NCBI GenBank assembly: GCA_038146785.1
Contig: JAYQSI010000020.1
Coordinates: forward strand, 1-9,616
Length of the DNA stretch: 9,616 nt
From: VMDJ01 sp038146785
Lineage (GTDB): Bacteria > Pseudomonadota > Gammaproteobacteria > Chromatiales > Chromatiaceae
Direction of reading: 5' to 3'
The notes under the pieces were generated by a model that did not search any database, was not told the DNA's origin, and saw only the letters and a list, made by a program, of their open reading frames with translations. Position numbers and translations under genes: made by a program. Positions 8,748 through 9,616 of the stretch are shown here, piece by piece (position 1 is the first letter of the stretch; each line of letters begins with the position of its first letter).

Positions 8748-8754
8748 CGTACAA
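8733..8754. promoter_or_regulatory. Candidate operator: TTGTAC-N10-GTACAA palindrome
   Basis: Perfect 6-base inverted repeat TTGTAC (8733-8738) and GTACAA (8749-8754), overlapping the -10 element of the plus-strand promoter. Position and symmetry suit a dimeric repressor or activator in the divergent region. TGTAC-type half-sites are known for light-responsive LitR/CarH MerR proteins, but the spacing differs from the Pseudomonas consensus as I recall it, so the regulator is left open. Confidence 0.45.
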
Positions 8755-8780
8755 ACTTTTAACACATGCAAGTTTTCGAT

Positions 8781-9325
8781 ATGAAAATAAAGACAAAAGC
8801 AGGGTTATTACTCATTGGGGCACTCATGAGCCAGACAGTTATTGGACAAGATGAACAATACGTTCTTGGACACAGCATCAAGCCTTTGGGCAAATCTGAG
8901 GCCGTGGAGCTAAGCCAGTACGAGGGAAAGGTGCTTTTAGTTGTGAATACCGCGAGTCAGTGCGGCTTCACCCCGCAATTCGAGTCGCTTGAGAAGCTTT
9001 ATAAAGACAAGAAAGACCAAGGTTTTGAAGTACTTGGCTTCCTTCTGGCGATTTTGGCGGTCAGGAATTCAACAACTCAGACAAGATCGCGAGCTTTTGC
9101 CAAGTTAATTATGGTGTGACCTTCCCCATGTTCGAAAAGATCAAGGTCAAAGGTAAAGATGCGCATCCTTTTTATAAGCAGCTCGCTAAAGAGGCCAACA
9201 GCACGCCTAAGTGGAACTTCCACAAATACCTAATCGGTCGTGATGGCAAAGTCATCGACAGCTATCTCAGCTGGACATCGGGTGACAGCAACAAGTTACG
9301 CAAAGCCGTGGAGGCAGCGCTCTAA
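8781..9325 (+). CDS. Glutathione peroxidase family protein with signal peptide, one frameshift
   Basis: Thiol peroxidase reducing hydrogen peroxide or lipid hydroperoxides. The core reads GKVLLVVNTASQCGFTPQF with the catalytic Cys in the place of selenocysteine, then VLGFPSGDFGGQE with the catalytic Gln, and KWNFHKYLI with the catalytic Trp. All three members of the triad are present. A single C missing from the run at 9041-9042 splits the gene; adding it restores the PSGDFGG motif. The ATG at 8781 is preferred over 8766 because it gives MKIKTK and a hydrophobic stretch (AGLLLIGALMSQTVIG), a likely signal peptide, and a reasonable leader after the predicted promoter. About 182 residues, that is a usual 160-residue domain plus the leader. 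The TAA overlaps the next gene by one base. Divergent from the lipid operon, fitting a role against peroxidised lipids outside the cytoplasm. Confidence 0.92.
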
Positions 9326-9616
9326 TGAAAGCGGGGCACGCGTGGGTTTTTGGCGCCAGCCATGGCATTGGCCGCGCGCTCAGCGAGCAACTGCATAAAG
9401 CCGGTTGGTCACTTGCATTAAGTGCCCGTACACCCAATACCCTACAGCCGCTTTGCGAAGCAGTTGAAGCTCAGTGCATTCCGTGTGATGCAACCGATCG
9501 TGATGCGGTCAATAACGCGACGCAATTTGTCTTCCAACATCAGCGCCCTAATTTGATCATTTTTAACGTCGGTGATTACGAACAGATGCCTGCGTCTCGC
9601 TTCAACGCTGAATTAT
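9325..9616 (+). CDS. Short-chain dehydrogenase/reductase, 3' end beyond the window
   Basis: N-terminal 97 residues of an SDR oxidoreductase. The dinucleotide-binding glycine motif GASHGIG is at residues 10-16, an Arg after the second strand (LALSARTP) suggests NADP(H), and CDATDRDAV matches the adenine-contacting Asp segment. The usual NNAG block reads FNVGDYEQM. The ATG at 9325 shares a base with the peroxidase TAA (TAATG), so the two are co-translated. SDR genes of this kind are commonly found beside the FAD / DUF1365 / Cfa-like set. The catalytic YxxxK lies past the window end. The substrate is unknown. Confidence 0.9.
   Translation, partial: MKAGHAWVFGASHGIGRALSEQLHKAGWSLALSARTPNTLQPLCEAVEAQCIPCDATDRDAVNNATQFVFQHQRPNLIIFNVGDYEQMPASRFNAEL

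Larger units (their letters stand above)
8701..8760. repeat. AACTTTT motif, three copies in the divergent promoter region
   Basis: AAAAGTT at 8701-8707 and AACTTTT at 8720-8726 form a 7-base inverted repeat around the -35 element. A further AACTTTT at 8754-8760 is a direct copy 34 bases downstream. The motif is AT-rich, so chance is possible. Confidence 0.3.

Noticed and set aside
1..9616. CRISPR array, tRNA, rRNA, insertion sequence or phage genes
   Set aside because: No regularly spaced repeats, cloverleaf, terminal inverted repeats or transposase/integrase motifs were seen on either strand.

Overview
The window looks like chromosomal DNA of a gammaproteobacterium, probably marine or aquatic. 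The basis is moderate base composition, the gene families present, and tightly overlapping operons. The species cannot be named from the sequence. Nearly every gene carries one to many single-base insertions or deletions, mostly in short homopolymers. When the frames are joined, each gene gives one continuous, well-conserved protein without scattered nonsense codons. I therefore read them as intact genes in error-rich sequence (for example uncorrected long reads), not as pseudogenes, and I annotate whole genes across the frame breaks.

Left part, plus strand (2-4211): the 3' ~1195 codons of a very large FAD-linked oxidase / iron-sulfur protein of the GlcD-GlcF fusion kind (DUF3683 type). It overlaps by one base a beta-carbonic anhydrase gene. 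A 330-base gap follows (4212-4542). It holds a probable small minus-strand gene with a strong ribosome binding site, and several short hairpins.

Middle, minus strand (8679 down to 4543): a five-gene operon whose genes all overlap. In transcription order it encodes an FAD-dependent amine-oxidase-like oxidoreductase, a DUF1365 protein, a cyclopropane-fatty-acyl-phospholipid-synthase-like methyltransferase, a DCC (DUF393) thiol-disulfide protein, and an SRPBCC/START-like lipid-binding protein. The first three are a known conserved lipid-modification set, found in other proteobacteria near photo-oxidative stress regulators. The last two were hidden by frameshifts and had to be rebuilt. The methyltransferase lacks residues tied to bicarbonate binding in E. 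coli Cfa, so it may make a methylated or furan-type fatty acid rather than a cyclopropane.

Right part, plus strand (8781-9616): a divergent pair, an exported-looking glutathione peroxidase and an SDR oxidoreductase cut by the window edge, joined by a TAATG overlap. The shared 100-base intergenic region holds a TTGAAC-N19-TATATT promoter overlapped by a TTGTAC-N10-GTACAA palindrome. The 19-base spacer is typical of MerR-family-controlled promoters. My working picture is a divergent, co-regulated membrane-lipid remodelling and lipid-peroxide defence locus. That regulatory link is inference.
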